64,000 bases of DNA from Toxorhynchites rutilus septentrionalis (taxonomy: Eukaryota > Arthropoda > Insecta > Diptera > Culicidae), in the NCBI RefSeq assembly GCF_029784135.1, contig NC_073745.1, positions 78,865,569-78,929,568 of the forward strand, in the 5' to 3' direction. The notes beneath the pieces are model-generated. The model did no database searches. It was not told where the DNA came from and worked only from the letters and a program-made list of their open reading frames with translations. Positions 10,086 through 23,071 of this stretch are shown in pieces. The first letter of the stretch is position 1. Each line of letters starts with the position of its first letter. A program made the translations under genes and the position numbers.

Positions 10086-11924
10086 AAAGAGTATTACATC
10101 AATCGTTTATTTCGTCCAGAACAATTAACCTCAAAAGTTAAATTGCGGGAATGAAAACGCGGGAACATCATGATCGGATACTTCCTTCCGTTTCTCCGCA
10201 TTATCCTTTTCCGATATCTTCCATCACGATGAGAACCTAAAAGAAAGATAAACATTTTCGTTAGGGGATGCATACTTTCCTGTGTAGGCCTCATCATGAT
10301 CGCGAATTTTTCATTTTCTCCACACGAGAACAGCGTGACATGTGAACCGCTCTTGACGTTCTCGATGAACAATCACGAAACAATAGACAGTAGATCAGAA
10401 ACGTCAACAAGTCGACATTCGTTTTGTAAGGTTGCGTATACATGTAGCCACCATTTACAAATTAAAAATACCCAGTGGTTGTATTCCATATGTTTGACAT
10501 TTATGCTCTCGATGTGAGAGGAGTGCGACAAATATATTGGAGTATAACACTGGATACTTAATCGATTATAATCACGTTTCTCATGAGATGAGTTGCGTAG
10601 ATAAAACAATCAAATTAGAATAGGGTACCCTAACATATTGCTAGTCGTAAGTAGTTTTTCTAATTATGTTCTATGAGATGATGGATGAATGATGGGGGTG
10701 TATGAATGGTTTGAATGAATGGCGATTTAATGAGAGAGTATGATTTTTGTCCAAACGGATTTTTTGTGACAGTAGAAAAAATAAGAGATGAGGCGAGGTT
10801 TGTTCTCTTGATTCAGTATTTCTGATTGTAGGTTTAGATACAGGAAAGAGTAAGCGATTGTTTCTTGTTTCTGATCATTGTCCGCATCTGCAGTGATAGC
10901 AAGAGTGCGTTTTTCCGACGCGTATCGATGACCTCGACAATGACCCTATCAAAATCGATCCAACCAAAAGAATCAATTCATTCAATGATACTCAAAAAAA
11001 TATATATTTGAGATATTTATGGTAATTTTTCGTCTGTATATAATTTCGTTGATATTTCGTTATGCATTTCTTAGTTATGTAATTTAGAGATTTAATTAAA
11101 AAAAAAAATAACTGCATTATTTTTTTTTACCCGAGCGGTGCGGTAGTGTGACAGGTCACCTGTTGTTTATGTTGTTCGGGGTTCTATTTCAACCCACGGC
11201 ATTAAAATATAGAAAAAAAAAGGCAAAACACACATCTATGGGAAAAATAAATAAGCTACTTAGGGACATTTACACAAAAATGAAACTATGCACCCAATTA
11301 ATAAAAATAAAACCTATATGAAACGAAATGAAAATTTAATTTATAAAAGACGAGCTAGCTAGAATTAAAAGGACGGCGCACAGGCAACAAACATTACACG
11401 AAACCAGGGTTTATATACAGCAACCACAACACTACACACCACAAAATAAAAGGCTTTACGATTGGTACGAGTGGATTCCTGGCGGGATAAATCGATCCCA
11501 ATTATTACTCGGCTGGTTGGAGGAAATTCCGGCCGGAGAAGATGGCACTTGCTTGAGACACGAGATAGAGAAGAGACGTATTCCATCCATCATCGTTGAT
11601 AAACCTGTCTGAAAAGTTGTGTTCAGACTCCACTAGATAAAACGTCGGAGTTCATTTGTGCGCGAGTTCTGTGGTACGAGCTAGCAATAACTGTGCCGAC
11701 AAACGAAAACGAGTGGAACATCCCGGTTCTTGTGCACCAGTCAAGGAACGGGAGTTCGAGGAGATATCGAGCCGAAAGAAGGAGCATTCTTATACCCAAC
11801 CGGGGCAATATTCCGGTTAGAAACTGGTCCAGAAGAGGCGGAGGATACGGCGATACAGAACACCCCTAACCAGTGCAGCGTTTCGGTCTGGAACTGGTCC
11901 AGCGGATGCAGAGGCAGCGGCGGG
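10086..11924 (+). other. 3' untranslated part of the retrotransposon
   Basis: About 1.85 kb after integrase without a supported gene. There is no env-like membrane frame. It contains an AT-rich stretch (10980-11120) and a small direct duplication: ACTGGTCCAG followed by a GAGGC..CGG block at 11824 and again at 11888. A purine-rich tract before the 3' LTR could be anywhere in 11510-11850. I could not fix it. Confidence 0.45.
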
Positions 11925-12142
11925 TCCTGACACAATACCCAATACACTTGTGAGTACTGTAATACAAAATAGGAGCTAGGGAAGTAGGTCAGAATCGAGC
12001 TAATAAACGCCGTCTCGTTAGGTGACCTATAAGAGTGTGTTTTCCTTTACTAGCTAATATAGAAAGGCTGAAATTGAGCCATCCTTGGGAGAGAATATAA
12101 AGAGTCCATGCGGGCAGCTGGACGTGACAGAAGGCTTAGTTT
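11925..12142 (+). repeat. 3' LTR remnant
   Basis: Carries the two 13-base blocks shared with the 5' LTR (11944-11956, 11971-11983), preceded by a weaker CTGACACA match. A possible end is GCTTAGTTTCA near 12142, resembling the 5' LTR end GCCTAAGTTTCA. In that case ~100 bases have been inserted or diverged between. The boundaries are tentative. Confidence 0.45.
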
Positions 12143-12699
12143 CAAGAACAGTGAAAAAAAAATTACTGGATTTATTCTTGGCTTCAAAAGATGAACGCTC
12201 CTTTGGTGATGGATTCCGTAAATTTCAAGAAAGATGCGAAAAAGTAGTGGTTAGCGATGACTAATGCTCTGAATAATGTATAGTAATGCATCGAAATCCG
12301 GACGCTTAAGCGCTTACGAATATAACTTCAACTACTAAAAAATATTGACATAACATAGCTAAAATTAGCGTTATGGAATTAGAAGACATTCATCTATGTT
12401 ATGAATCACAGAACTCCATAAAATCATGTTATATTTGTTCGAAATTTGAAATTTCTTTCATCGTGTCGTGATTTTAAATTCGGACACTTTTTTAATCATG
12501 CTTTGTAATCCGGAGATTTTGCTTTTAAATACGGACACCTGTTTTATTTGCAATTCTTATTATTTATTAATTATTGTAGAACTTATTAACGGAGGGGTTA
12601 TTAAGTAGCTGGACTAAATGGAAACGGGTTTGGTACAATTTTTATTTATTAATCCAATTATTTATTGTATTTTCACAAGATGACTACTACGAGATGGCG
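12143..12699. other. No gene seen
   Basis: AT-rich. It contains three scattered TCCGGA / TTCGGACA-like motifs (12296, 12480, 12510) that recur around 14183-14215. This suggests, but does not prove, the ends of an older TIR element around the next array. Confidence 0.35.
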
Positions 12700-13990
12700 C
12701 CATTTATATATAATTTCATAATCCTATCAATATGGGTATCAAATGAAAGGGCTTGATTAGTAGAATACAGAATTTTATGAAAAATGTAAATCCAAAATGG
12801 CGTCTGCTACAAAATGGCGGATTACATATTCTCTCAGAACCCCATCAATATGGGTATCAAACGAAAGCAGAACACAGTTCTGGATGAAAAATGTAAATCC
12901 AAGATGGCGGCCGCTACAAAATGACGGATTACATATTTTCTCTAAACCCCATCAATATGGGTATTAAATGAAAGGTATTGACTAGTAGACAGTTATTCAT
13001 GAAAAATGGCGTAATTTTTTTCAAAACCTTATAAAAATGGGTATCAAATGAAAGAGCTTGACTATTAGAATACAGTTATTGATGGTGGCCAGGACAAAAT
13101 GGCGGATTACATCTTTTCTCAAAACCCATCAATATGGGTATCAAACGAAAGAGATTGACTAGTAGAACACGGTTATTCATGAAAAATGCAAATCCAAAAT
13201 TTTGAAGAAATTGATGTATGGTTTCATTGTAGAGAAATATACAAATGATACAGATAATGTACTAAAAACTTAAAAATAAAATAATTACAAAACATTTTTT
13301 TTAGTTCAACGGTTTCATTATGATTAAACCTAATAGCAATACAGATGATGTACTAAAAGCTAGAAAATAATCAGGCAAGTAGCAGTTAGTAATTATCACA
13401 CCCCTTTCTTCATTAATCTAGAACATTGATGAGACTAAGATAAAATCGTGAGGCATGTAACGAAACAACTAACGGTATGTAATGGAAATCTGACGTCGCT
13501 CATTTTGGATTTGCATTTTTCGTAAATTACTGTGTTCTAATAGTCAAGCCCTTTTATTTGATACACATTTTGAGGTAATTCTGAAAAAAAAATATATGGC
13601 ACCATTTTGTGGTGGTGGCCATTTTGGATTTGTATTTTTCATAAATAACTGTGTTCATTCCTTTCATTTGATACCCATATTGACAAGGGTTGGAAAAAAA
13701 ATATATATGGCGCCATTTTTTGCTGGTGGCCATTTTGGATTTGAATTTTTCATAGATAACTGTGTTCTACTAGTCAAGCCCTTTCGTTTGATACCCATAT
13801 TGATGGGGTTTAGAGAAAATATAAAATCCGCCATTTAATAGCGGCCGCCATTTTGGATTTTCAAGATTATGAAATACGCACTTTTATAATGACTGCAGAG
13901 ATAAAGGTGTGTTCCAAATTTCAGATCAATCGGTCAACAGGAAAGGGGTTAAATTTCTATTAATGTAGGACAGCGCTACAGACAAAGTTA
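12700..13990. repeat. Foldback array of ~110-120 bp units
   Basis: Five direct units are marked by ATCAATATGGGTATCAAA, a GGGCTTGACTAGTAGAACAC block and AAATCCAAAATGGCGG (near 12725, 12843, 12950, 13026, 13128). After a ~260-base spacer, three units follow in inverted orientation (13555, 13668, 13788). The right end (13855-13975) matches, reversed, the interior of the piggyBac-like element at 57390-57510. The family may therefore be a non-autonomous relative of that element. An 80-residue frame at 13596-13838 is only the repeat read through. Confidence 0.8.
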
Positions 13991-14788
13991 AAAAGTTACC
14001 CACTAACATAGAAACGGGTCATATAATCGACCACGTCCTGTATACCGAAGAGTTTTGTGGTTTCCCGGATCGAAAATTATTGCTCCACACTCCATACTCC
14101 ATACTAAGGCATCTAACTTACCCTTATGCAACTCCTTCAATGAGAAATTTAATCATCAACTTTTGACCGTCCGGATTTAAAATCATTTTCTGAATGTGCT
14201 TTTCATTCCGGACATAGGTTTGTGAAATTCACATTGATTTTTGATTTTTAACATTTTTTGTTAACGGCTAGGTACCATGCTTGAAACTAAACCAAATTGA
14301 TACAATAGTAACTATCAGTCACATCAATTCAACATGCAAAAAATGTCATGGTTTTGCATAATATTGAGATTAAACGAGCAGTATCTTCTACGTAGAACGA
14401 GATACACACTATAATATGGCGCAGTTTGGTCGAAACCACCCCGAATGGGTTATTCGAACTGATTGAGAAATAAAGATGACATACGAATTAGAAACTTATT
14501 GTAATTCATGTGAAATTGACGTTCATTTTGTAAAGGAGTGAGAGTTTTTCCATCTGGTTCACACTGGAATTTTAGTTTTTTGAATGTTTCGCGTTTTGCA
14601 GTGTTAAAGTTCAAATGGTCAATCTTATGAATGGAGACAGTTTTTATAGTTAGTATATATACATTATATACTTCAATTCAACCGACTTCTTACATATCTC
14701 TGGAAATTCCGAAAAATGGAGTGGCTATATAGTTACGAAACGCAGTGTATGACAGAACAACGTTTTCCAGATCAGCTAGTATTATATA
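13991..14788. other. No gene seen
   Basis: AT-rich sequence without supported coding or a clear repeat boundary, apart from the TCCGGA-type motifs near 14183-14215 mentioned for 12143-12699. Confidence 0.35.
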
Positions 14789-15651
14789 GAGCGATTCCAC
14801 GCCATATCAACCGACAACTGACCCCACTCTCTTCGATTTTTTTTAAACTTACTTATGTGAACTTCCTAAACTCACAATTTTCATTATCATATGTTTAATT
14901 CAAATTACGACTGATTTTTCCAATCAACAAGAAACCATTTCAATTTCATATTTTTGATTTAGCTGAAACTTATATGAATAGTCCCTACAATTCCCAATTA
15001 ATCACCCATACATCGGAGGATGGGAAAAGTTTTCTAACATCAACTATTTCATGTTTTATTTGAAAAAAATACAATTAATCCTAATTTTGTTCATAGCCAA
15101 GATAGCTATAAAGTTCCATTCGACAGAGTTTTGGATCTAATTCAAATATGAACTTTTGTCGGAGACATCAACTTTCTATCCTTTATAATTTCTGGAATAT
15201 ATGGCATTTTTTTATGGAGACTCCTGAAAAAAATATGTTTTACTAGTAACATTTTTGTGTGTAAATTCTTGCGTTTGACATGCTCTTGATATGGTTCTAA
15301 ATAGAAAAAAAGTTTGCAGAATATGTCAATCGCGATAATCTACACACTAAAATGGTACGATTTGAACATTCACAGTAGCTTTTCAAAGCGAACATGATAA
15401 TGCTGTTGTTAGTGTTAGTGTTGTTTTTCCCTGTAACAGTGCCCTCGCTCCGATGTATGAGTGACTTGTTGGAAATTGTAAGTACTATTCATACATTTTT
15501 ATGAGAATTCAAAAAAATATGTTTTTAAGAAAAAACAATTTCAGTTTTTTAGATAATTTTTTCAAAGTCTTGTTCAAAAAATGCATATTTTGTGAATATT
15601 AGAACAATTTTCTACATTTCATTCTTTGCCGAGAATTGTGTAGGCATTATA

Positions 15652-16420
15652 CTGCCGTTCTACGCATAGTTGTCTCATGTTCCAAAATCAGCAACTGAGA
15701 AAAACGCATACAAAGTTTTCTAGCATATTTGTCTACCAGAAGCTTTAAGCGTTTCGGTTTAGCAATACACTGGATTTTTTATAAATAGAGAACTATTGTT
15801 TAATGAGAGTTTAAAGTTTAAAGAGTTGGCTTCATTTGAATCAATCAATCTTGGTTGCAGGCTTAAAAATTCATGGTGGGACAGTTATGCCTAGAATATC
15901 AACATGGGACAATTGGACTTGAAGTTGTTTTTGAAATAGTGGGAACAATCAATAAGTTTTTTTTTGTGTTTTTCCGAAAGAGTATGCATAAAAACATCGT
16001 TTTATGAAGAAGGGAGTGATCTGCAATGCTTTGCAGAATATAAATCTCGTTTTTATTAGGCATTCGCTAACAAGGTATACACGTGTTCTGTCAAACTTTT
16101 TTTTATTCATTTAAGAATTAGTTCGATCTTCCAAACCAGAAATGAGTACAATAGCCCTGCTGAAAACGTGACATAAAATTCTTGTACTTGATTTATTTAC
16201 GATTTATTTGATATGGATCTTCAAAAAAATATATGGTTGGACAGTTATGTATAGAATATCAACATGGGGCAATTGAACTTGATGTAGTTTTTTTAAAAGC
16301 TGGGAACAAACTATGACTTTTTTGTGTTTTTCCGGAAGATTAGGCATAAAAACATCGTTTTATGGAGAAAAGTGAAAATTGCCAAAAAGTAACATGGGAC
16401 ATCTATGCGTAGAACGGCAG
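15652..16420. mobile_element. TA-flanked MITE, copy A
   Basis: A 769 bp element with TIR CTGCCGTTCTACGCATAG and its exact complement at the right end, flanked by TA. Inside, a ~360 bp segment is directly repeated (AGAATATCAACATGGG at 15895 and 16255; AAAAACATCGTTTTATG at 15988 and 16349). No coding. A related copy with a SINE inside lies at 43236-44131. TA duplications suggest mobilisation by a Tc1/mariner-type transposase. Confidence 0.85.
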
Positions 16421-16921
16421 TATAGCTGTTGAGTTATTTTTTATTTTTTGTAAAAGACGTACAAATTTTAAAATGCCATAAAAAATATTTTTCATTTTCC
16501 CAGGATCAATTTTCTACCAGTTGTTGGAGACAATATGGGCTTTATTGTGTCAAAAATTACGATTTTTTTAAATGTAGTTTTTGAGATATTCCATTTTTAA
16601 ACTTTATTATCAATTTTTGACAATGAAAAAAAGGATTTTTCAGTGTATAATTTTTCTAAAATCGAAAAATTATAATCTATAACATAGCCTAGAACACCAA
16701 TTCGATCAAATAACCCGTTTTTGGTGTTATAGTTTATTTTCGGAAATGATACCATTTTGCATAAGCCCTTTTCAAAAATTATTCGTGATCGTATTTAAAA
16801 AACTAATACCGTAAATTCACATTCAGGTTCGACAAAGTTTCAGCTAAATCAAAAATATAAAATTAAAAATTAAAAGAAAATTCGTGTTAAATGACTCATA
16901 GAGCGTATTCAAAATCATTGA

Positions 16922-17897
16922 TAGAGATGAAACGGATATCCGGTAACTATCCGCTATCCGGCCTATCCGGCCAATATTTGCTATCCGGCCGGATACCGGA
17001 TATTAGAAAAAATGAATAATTTCTCATTAACACAAGACAGATAATATTTTTTTCAAAATTCAATTAATATTAACTAATTACATTAATTTATTAACACTAT
17101 GCCTTTTATTATAATTTTTTTAACCGACCGATTACGCTTTGCTTCGTACACAGAGAACAGTCTTTCACTGTAAATACTACTGCAAGGAGCTGAATGATAA
17201 ACTCTAGCAAACCTTGTCAATTGGGGTACTGCTTAGAGTTTAATGACCACCAAATATAGGATCGTGATTGCGATTGATTCAAAATGTTTTCGCATAACAG
17301 TCGATTTCGTTGGCAATGGATCTTTTTTCCTGATAGCGTTCAGGACTATCATTTTCGTTTGGCACTTCGCTGGAACAGTCCCAAAAAGTTGTCGTGAGCT
17401 TCGCGTATAAGGTTTAATTCATTTTCGTCTCTTTTGATTCGCTTAATTTAATTTGTGGTAAATCAAGTGTACCCTCTTTCAGATTATTATAAATGAAGAC
17501 AGTTTCAAGTTTTGTGATCTTGAATGAAACTAATTGATTGATGTTCATCGTTTATTTGAATTCGCAGTACTTACTATTTCTCGACTAGTATTAAAATTAT
17601 TCCAATATATTTCATTTCATCATTGTAACATTTTCTGTTATTAAATCCATAACAGAAGAAAAAAAAGTTCAGTATTGCTTACAGAAAACTTGATACTTTA
17701 TTAAGGGATATTCATTTTATACGGAAAATTTAATCATAGTTAATTATTTTAATGTAAAAATAGTTTTATTATTTCCTGAAAGGTAATCCTTTATTTGCTT
17801 CATGCATAAAGAGCCGAATATCCGGCTATCCAGCCTCAAAGTTTGCCGGATATCCGGTATCCGGTATCCGGCCAAACTACTCCTCGTTTCATCACTA
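16922..17897. mobile_element. Non-autonomous hAT element, copy 1
   Basis: TIR TAGAGATGAAACGG at the left, complemented by CGTTTCATCACTA at the right, with subterminal ATCCGG repeats at both ends. The flanking 8-bp duplication is ATCATTGA (16914-16921) and ATCATTAA (17898-17905), with one mismatch. These are hAT hallmarks. The 976 bp interior is AT-rich and has no transposase. Related sequences lie at 41326-45145 (broken copy) and 61082-61215 (right-end fragment). Confidence 0.88.
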
Positions 17898-17905
17898 ATC
17901 ATTAA

Positions 17906-18660
17906 TCTTTCTTTCCAAAAATCGTGACTGAAAATCTAGATTAAATAATCTGATTAAAATATGATGTTCGACAAAGTTGTTGGAAAATCAATAAACTATT
18001 TAGGAAAAATTATATTTTAAATACACTATTAAAAATCATCCACATCTCAAAACATCCCTCCTTCGACATTATTTTTTGTATATTTTTATTGTACAAATTT
18101 TTAACAATTTTTTTTTGAAATATCAATACTTTTTGCAATCGTAACCATACAAAAAAAAGCCACATTATGAATATAATCCACATGCGATTCAACATTGAAG
18201 CGTTACACATAACGTTTTATTCTAGGACCAACCGTTTTCGAGATATAAGCAATTTCTTATAATGAGAATAATGTTAGTAAAATGTCGGAACTTCAGTCGT
18301 AGTGTCCAACAGCAGTATGCATTTCCTAATATTTCACGAACATGATTTCAATTATATTAAATTGGTGATATCTCGAGAAAGGCTGGTCCTAGGATAAAAA
18401 TTTTATACTCTGTACTTCATATTGTGTTCAGTCAGAAGTGTTTTCTAATAAAAATATACAGAAAAAAAATATCGAGGGGAGGCTGTTTTGAGATATGAAA
18501 GTTTTTAATATTAAATTCAATTTTTGAGTAAGTTTTTTTAACAGTACATTCAAAATGTTATTTTTGCTTATTAGTTCTGTAATTTTCCAACAACTTTGTC
18601 AAACGTCATATTCTAATGAGACATATGGATTTTCAGCTACGATCTTTTGAAAAAAGATCA
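17906..18660. repeat. Large palindrome
   Basis: Arms share TTCGACAAAGTTGTTGGAAA (17969, reversed near 18590), an AAAACATCCCTCC / GAGGCTGTTTT block and TATCTCGAGAA-type motifs, around a centre near 18310. With the hAT element removed, the left arm extends outward to the TATTCAAAATCATTGA at 16906. That matches, reversed, 18655-18677. The arms are the inner parts of the host element's TIR, present as an inverted pair. Confidence 0.7.
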
Positions 18661-18934
18661 TTGATTTTGAATATGTCTTTTAAAAAAATCAGTCTTAATG
18701 TAAATTGGTCATATGATAATGAAAATAATAGTAAGTACCAAGTTTCAATAAAATCGAAGAGGGTCGCGTCAAAATTTGTTAGTTTTTGGCTGGTTTGGTG
18801 TGGAATTACTCTATAATATTTTAATCTAAGAAAAAATATTATGTTCAGAAAAGGTAAAACTGTTTTGTTCTATTTTTATTTAAACGTAACTGTTGTTCTT
18901 CGAAAGTTAATGAACATTATAGAACCATCCAGCA

Positions 18935-20337
18935 GGGGAGATGGGGGTAAGACGAACATGTTAAGGAAAACATCAATTCTCGCGTAACTTTTGAAAAGGT
19001 CCTATGTAACATTCACATCAACTCGAGAAAAACGGAGTTGAAGATCGGAATACTGTTCCGCAAATTGTTTCAAAAGGAATCGATCTTCATCACTACTTTT
19101 ACCACTAGCAGTCAATAATAACTCTGAAAAACCAATCGTGATTTTAGTTAGAAATTCAAGCCATCGAGCGAAAAATTTTACATTGGACGTTTTGACTGCC
19201 CGCTTTGTACATTGGACAAATAACGTTGCACGATGAGAATTTGAAAATAACTACTAAACAACGATCCAAATACTTGCACTTCGTGCTAAAAGCAGATCAT
19301 TATTGTTATAACTCGTTGAATTGAACTAAAACGATATCAACACCCAAAAATAACAAAAACTCAAAATGACCGAAGTGCGATTTCGTGTTGTATTGGTTGC
19401 TTTGTTACTTCGGATGTATCGAGCGTCAGAGGAAAGTGGTGTCCGAAGTAACAGTCGAGTGCTTAAAATTCGAATCTGTACATCTGTGAAAAGAATAGAT
19501 ACTTGAACGATTGTTTTCTCAATGCATTAAATGATTGATAACTAATAGTGTGCATCCATAAACTCGATTTGTTTACATTTGTTACTTAGGACGTTTTCAA
19601 AAGTTACGCGAGAATTGTATCTTTGGAAACTCATGTTTTCCAAAACTTAAAAGCAGTTTCTTACAGTTCAATATACTGCTTTTCGAAATAATTGGCCAAA
19701 TGTTTTATAAAAATGTGTTTTTTCATGTTTTTTACTTAAAACAAGCCGAAAGAGCATTTTTATCGATGCGGGTGTAATGGACATGTAGTGGGGGGAATAT
19801 GGACAGGTTAATAATATACGAAGCGTAGAAGTTTATCGCTCGCGAGTGGAATAATTTCGTTCTCTCTCAGAAAAAAGAGGAAGCAATGTAAAAAAGAGTC
19901 CAATACTCTTCCCTTCACTTTCCATCGTGCATTGGATGTGATTATGGATGCGACTGTCCATTTCAACCCCACCAGTGCAATTATTTCAATAATTTAAATT
20001 TACCACTTACGAAGGAAATTACTAATATCGCTTCTCTGTCATCTCACAAACTGAAATATAACCATCAGCGAATTCAATTTTGCAATGAAACTACTCAAAA
20101 TGTTTAATATCGAAGCCGTAAAAATTACATCCACACGCGGAATCAGGTTCTGTTTTCGGTTTTTGTTTCCCTATTTCACTTTTGATCAGTATTCATTGTC
20201 ATAGGATGGTTTTAATATTCAGAAACAGCATGTAGAAGGGGTTCCCATCAATAGAAATTTGAAATTCATAATGCAACTATACAAATCAACCACCTGTCCA
20301 TCATACCCCCACTGTCCGTCTTACCAGCGGTTCCCCT
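18935..20337. mobile_element. TIR element with inner inverted repeat
   Basis: Ends GGGGAGATGGGGGTAAGACG and, reversed, AGGGGAACCGCTGGTAAGAC. An inner inverted repeat CAATTCTCGCGTAACTTTTG lies at 18974 and, reversed, up to 19617. No transposase-like frame was found and the interior is AT-rich. The superfamily is unknown and the exact target duplication is not clear. Confidence 0.55.
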
Positions 20338-23071
20338 ATCAGTTATTCGACCAATTTTTTTCATGATGCTGGAACGGGAACGGTGTTCAGTTTTCTGGTC
20401 GACTTGACGAATGCATGTTTCAATCAATTAACCAGTTGAATCATGTTCTAATTCGTTTTTCGAATGCACTAAATAGCATTCTAGTAAAAGCCACAACATC
20501 GTCTGCAGGAGCTATTCTTGTCTTGATTTAATTCTACAAACCATGGAAATATCCAGAATCATCACAATACACTCACATGCGAAATACTTTACCTGAGCTG
20601 GCAACCCCCGCATGTCGAACACCCGCAGTTCTGCGGCTCCGACGGTAACCGCTATCCGCTAGGATATGCGTCTGGCAAACTCTGTTGCCTGTTATTCCAA
20701 CAGCAAGCGCATCGAACTAAATACGTTAGATACAACCATAGCCCACATACTTTATGGGTTGGAGATTTCGCCGCACTCTATCACACACGCTACATCTCGA
20801 GCCAGGGATCAGCAGCCGCGATGCGATGCCGACAGCAGATAATTATTTTTGGAATGTTCCCAGATTTTGGTAATACCTCGTCTCGATACCTCGTCTAATA
20901 CCTCGTCTCGAACTGGCTCAATCTAATACCCCCGGCAGTTCTCGGTGAGCCGACGAAGGATTTATCATCCATATGAAGTGCTCTAGTTTGGAGGCAATTT
21001 ATCAGAGTGTTTCGCCTCGTTCTGAGGAGGTCAACTCATTACATGGGATGGTTTGTATTAATTGTTATAAATTACGGCCACCAGCGTTTTCACATCAAAT
21101 GCATTTAAATTGAAAAAAAAAACAAATACAAAATATCAACCCGACGGAAGCCAAGGGTAAGGATACGTAGCAAAGCCATTGCTATAAACACGTTCGAAGT
21201 ACCTGCTTTCATAATCCCGTTCTATGCTTCTACATTCTTACGTAAACGACTATTCAAATACACGATGTCGTAATAAAAATCGTAAACAAACCGTGTTCAA
21301 CAAGCATCGAAATCACATTTTCCTCGCATTTTCCACAGCAAACGACGAGCACGCGAGATTGTTCAGGGTGTATTATCCTCTCGGCGGAGTGAAAAAAGGA
21401 CATTCCCGTCACGTCTTTATCAGGCTTCCAGTATTCTCCGGTCCCAGGTCGGGGTGAGATTGAGATCTGCGATCAGAATCGATTCCGCTCGGCTTGTGAT
21501 GCGAAGATTTGTGTGACTCGGTCCAATTTCCATGCCCGGTTTGTTCTACATCTTTTCCCGGCTGCGATTGGGCGCACGAATTTGCCCAAAATGAGGTGTG
21601 AACGACGAGAGTGAAAAAAGAATCTAGCAGCGGTAAGTAACGCATATTCGATTCACATTTTATCAACAATTGTACCCCCGGCTAATGTGTCTGCGTGTGT
21701 TTGTGTCTAATGATGGAAAACATGAGGTGAAATTCGAATGAAATGCTCTATTAGTTATGACTCGTTAGACGCCTCGGGGATCGCCATTCTCCCTGGTCTC
21801 TTTGCGCGAGTCAATATTGAAGTGTGGCGTAAAGAGACTAATGTTGGATGTCGTGTTTTTATGTAGCCTGTAACTGAGAATACCAACTTCAAACGCTTGG
21901 CATTTCCTAGAACCCGGGACCTCCCATGACTGCCCCGGCAATGATCTGCATCACCTAAGCTGATATATAATTTTCGCGCGAAAAATTACTGCGACCTCTT
22001 TCGCTTCGTGCAAACTGCTTCTCATCATATCAAATTAATTATTTCCACACCACGCTGATGCTGTTGCCAAACGAGCATAACGCTGCACTTTTGTGATGCA
22101 ACATAACCACAACGCAGTGGAACGTGTTGATGATTCTTCTGGTGTTGCTGCCGTTTGATTCGCGGGAAAAACCAGCGAAAAGCAAACTGAGAATATGATG
22201 TGGGGTGTAAAACAGGCGTGCAATTTATGGGCTCAAACACTCAAACACTCCCACACAAACACCGTACAAATGCACACACACAAACGCCAACGCAGCCACA
22301 CGTTAACGCAAAATTTGTGATGTGGTGAATCGCGGTTTTCTTCGACACTTTTGTACACAGGTCCCATTAATCAGCATCATTACCAAACACCTATTACAGG
22401 AGTCAGCACTGCGTGTGGGTGTAAAGGTTTTTTGATGGGATGCGGGCGGTGATATTTTTGCCGATTCTTGTTTTCGTTAAAATCAATTCTAACCTTTGAA
22501 CTTTCGAACAATGACAAGTCATTTACACCAATTTTTGTCCGAATCCGTTTGCCTGTCTGCCTGCAATGGCAGCTACGAAAATCAAGAAAAGAGAGGCACA
22601 TTAAAGTTTTTGGAAACGGAAATGTTTGGACATGAAAATCTTGTTGGTGCTTAAAGACGCTTCTCTTTCCATGTTCAAATGCAGCTTCAACCTTCTTCTT
22701 CAGTATGTGCTTCATAATTCAATAGCATTTTCCCAATTGGTCTCAGTTCGGGAGTATTTATCGGATTCATCTTTGGGGACCATTTTTGCTGTTCCACTAT
22801 ATATTATCAAATTTACTACAGATATCTAAAACCACAGCTTAAAAGCATTTGGTGAAGCTTGGTCACGTTAATCGCGGGATGTATGGGTTCCACAAAATGT
22901 GATCGAGACGCATTTATTGGGTCGCATCTCCATCCACTACTCACTGTATAATGTTTTCGGTGCAAATTGTAACAGATGATCAACACTGTTTTGCGAAAAA
23001 AAAATGAGGTGAATGAAATCAACCACTCTTAACTATCCCCAAAGGCTGTCTCCACCCGAATAAAGTAAAGT
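20338..23071. other. Probably unique sequence, no gene called
   Basis: Richer in CpG and GC than its neighbours (notably 20600-21000 and 21350-22350) and free of repeats seen elsewhere in the window. No domain-bearing frame. It may be host intron or intergenic DNA with regulatory function, which the sequence alone cannot show. Confidence 0.4.

Larger units (their letters stand above)
3875..12142 (+). mobile_element. Decayed Ty3/gypsy LTR retrotransposon
   Basis: One plus-strand element in the order 5' LTR remnant, primer site, ~500-base leader, gag (two CCHC-like knuckles at the end), protease, RT, RNase H, integrase, ~1.9 kb untranslated tail, 3' LTR remnant. RT and RNase H lying before integrase identifies Ty3/gypsy rather than Copia. 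There is no env-like frame after integrase. It carries several stop codons, at least two frameshifts, a ~1 kb insertion in gag and a deletion between protease and RT, so it is not autonomous. The leader 3972-4474 holds a short open frame at 4115-4432 with no recognisable domain. The lineage within Ty3/gypsy is not assigned. Confidence 0.9.
14789..18811. mobile_element. Long-TIR foldback element, gene-less
   Basis: The left end GAGCGATTCCACGCCAT matches the reverse complement of the right end (GAGTAATTCCACACCAA). Both ends then share CTCTTCGATTTT, TTTTCATTATCATATG and a CTGATTTTT block over ~150 bp. The flanks read TATA on both sides, a possible 4-bp duplication. The terminal motif GAGCRATTCCA is the same as in the coding element at 23072-27634, so this may be its non-autonomous relative. 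Two later insertions (15652-16420, 16922-17897) and a large palindrome fill the inside. Confidence 0.7.

Noticed and set aside
10086..11924. env gene after integrase
   Set aside because: No long frame, signal peptide or membrane segment is present.
13596..13838. 80-codon frame with a repeated MAPFCGGGHFGF-like phrase
   Set aside because: It is two inverted units of the foldback array read through, not a protein repeat.
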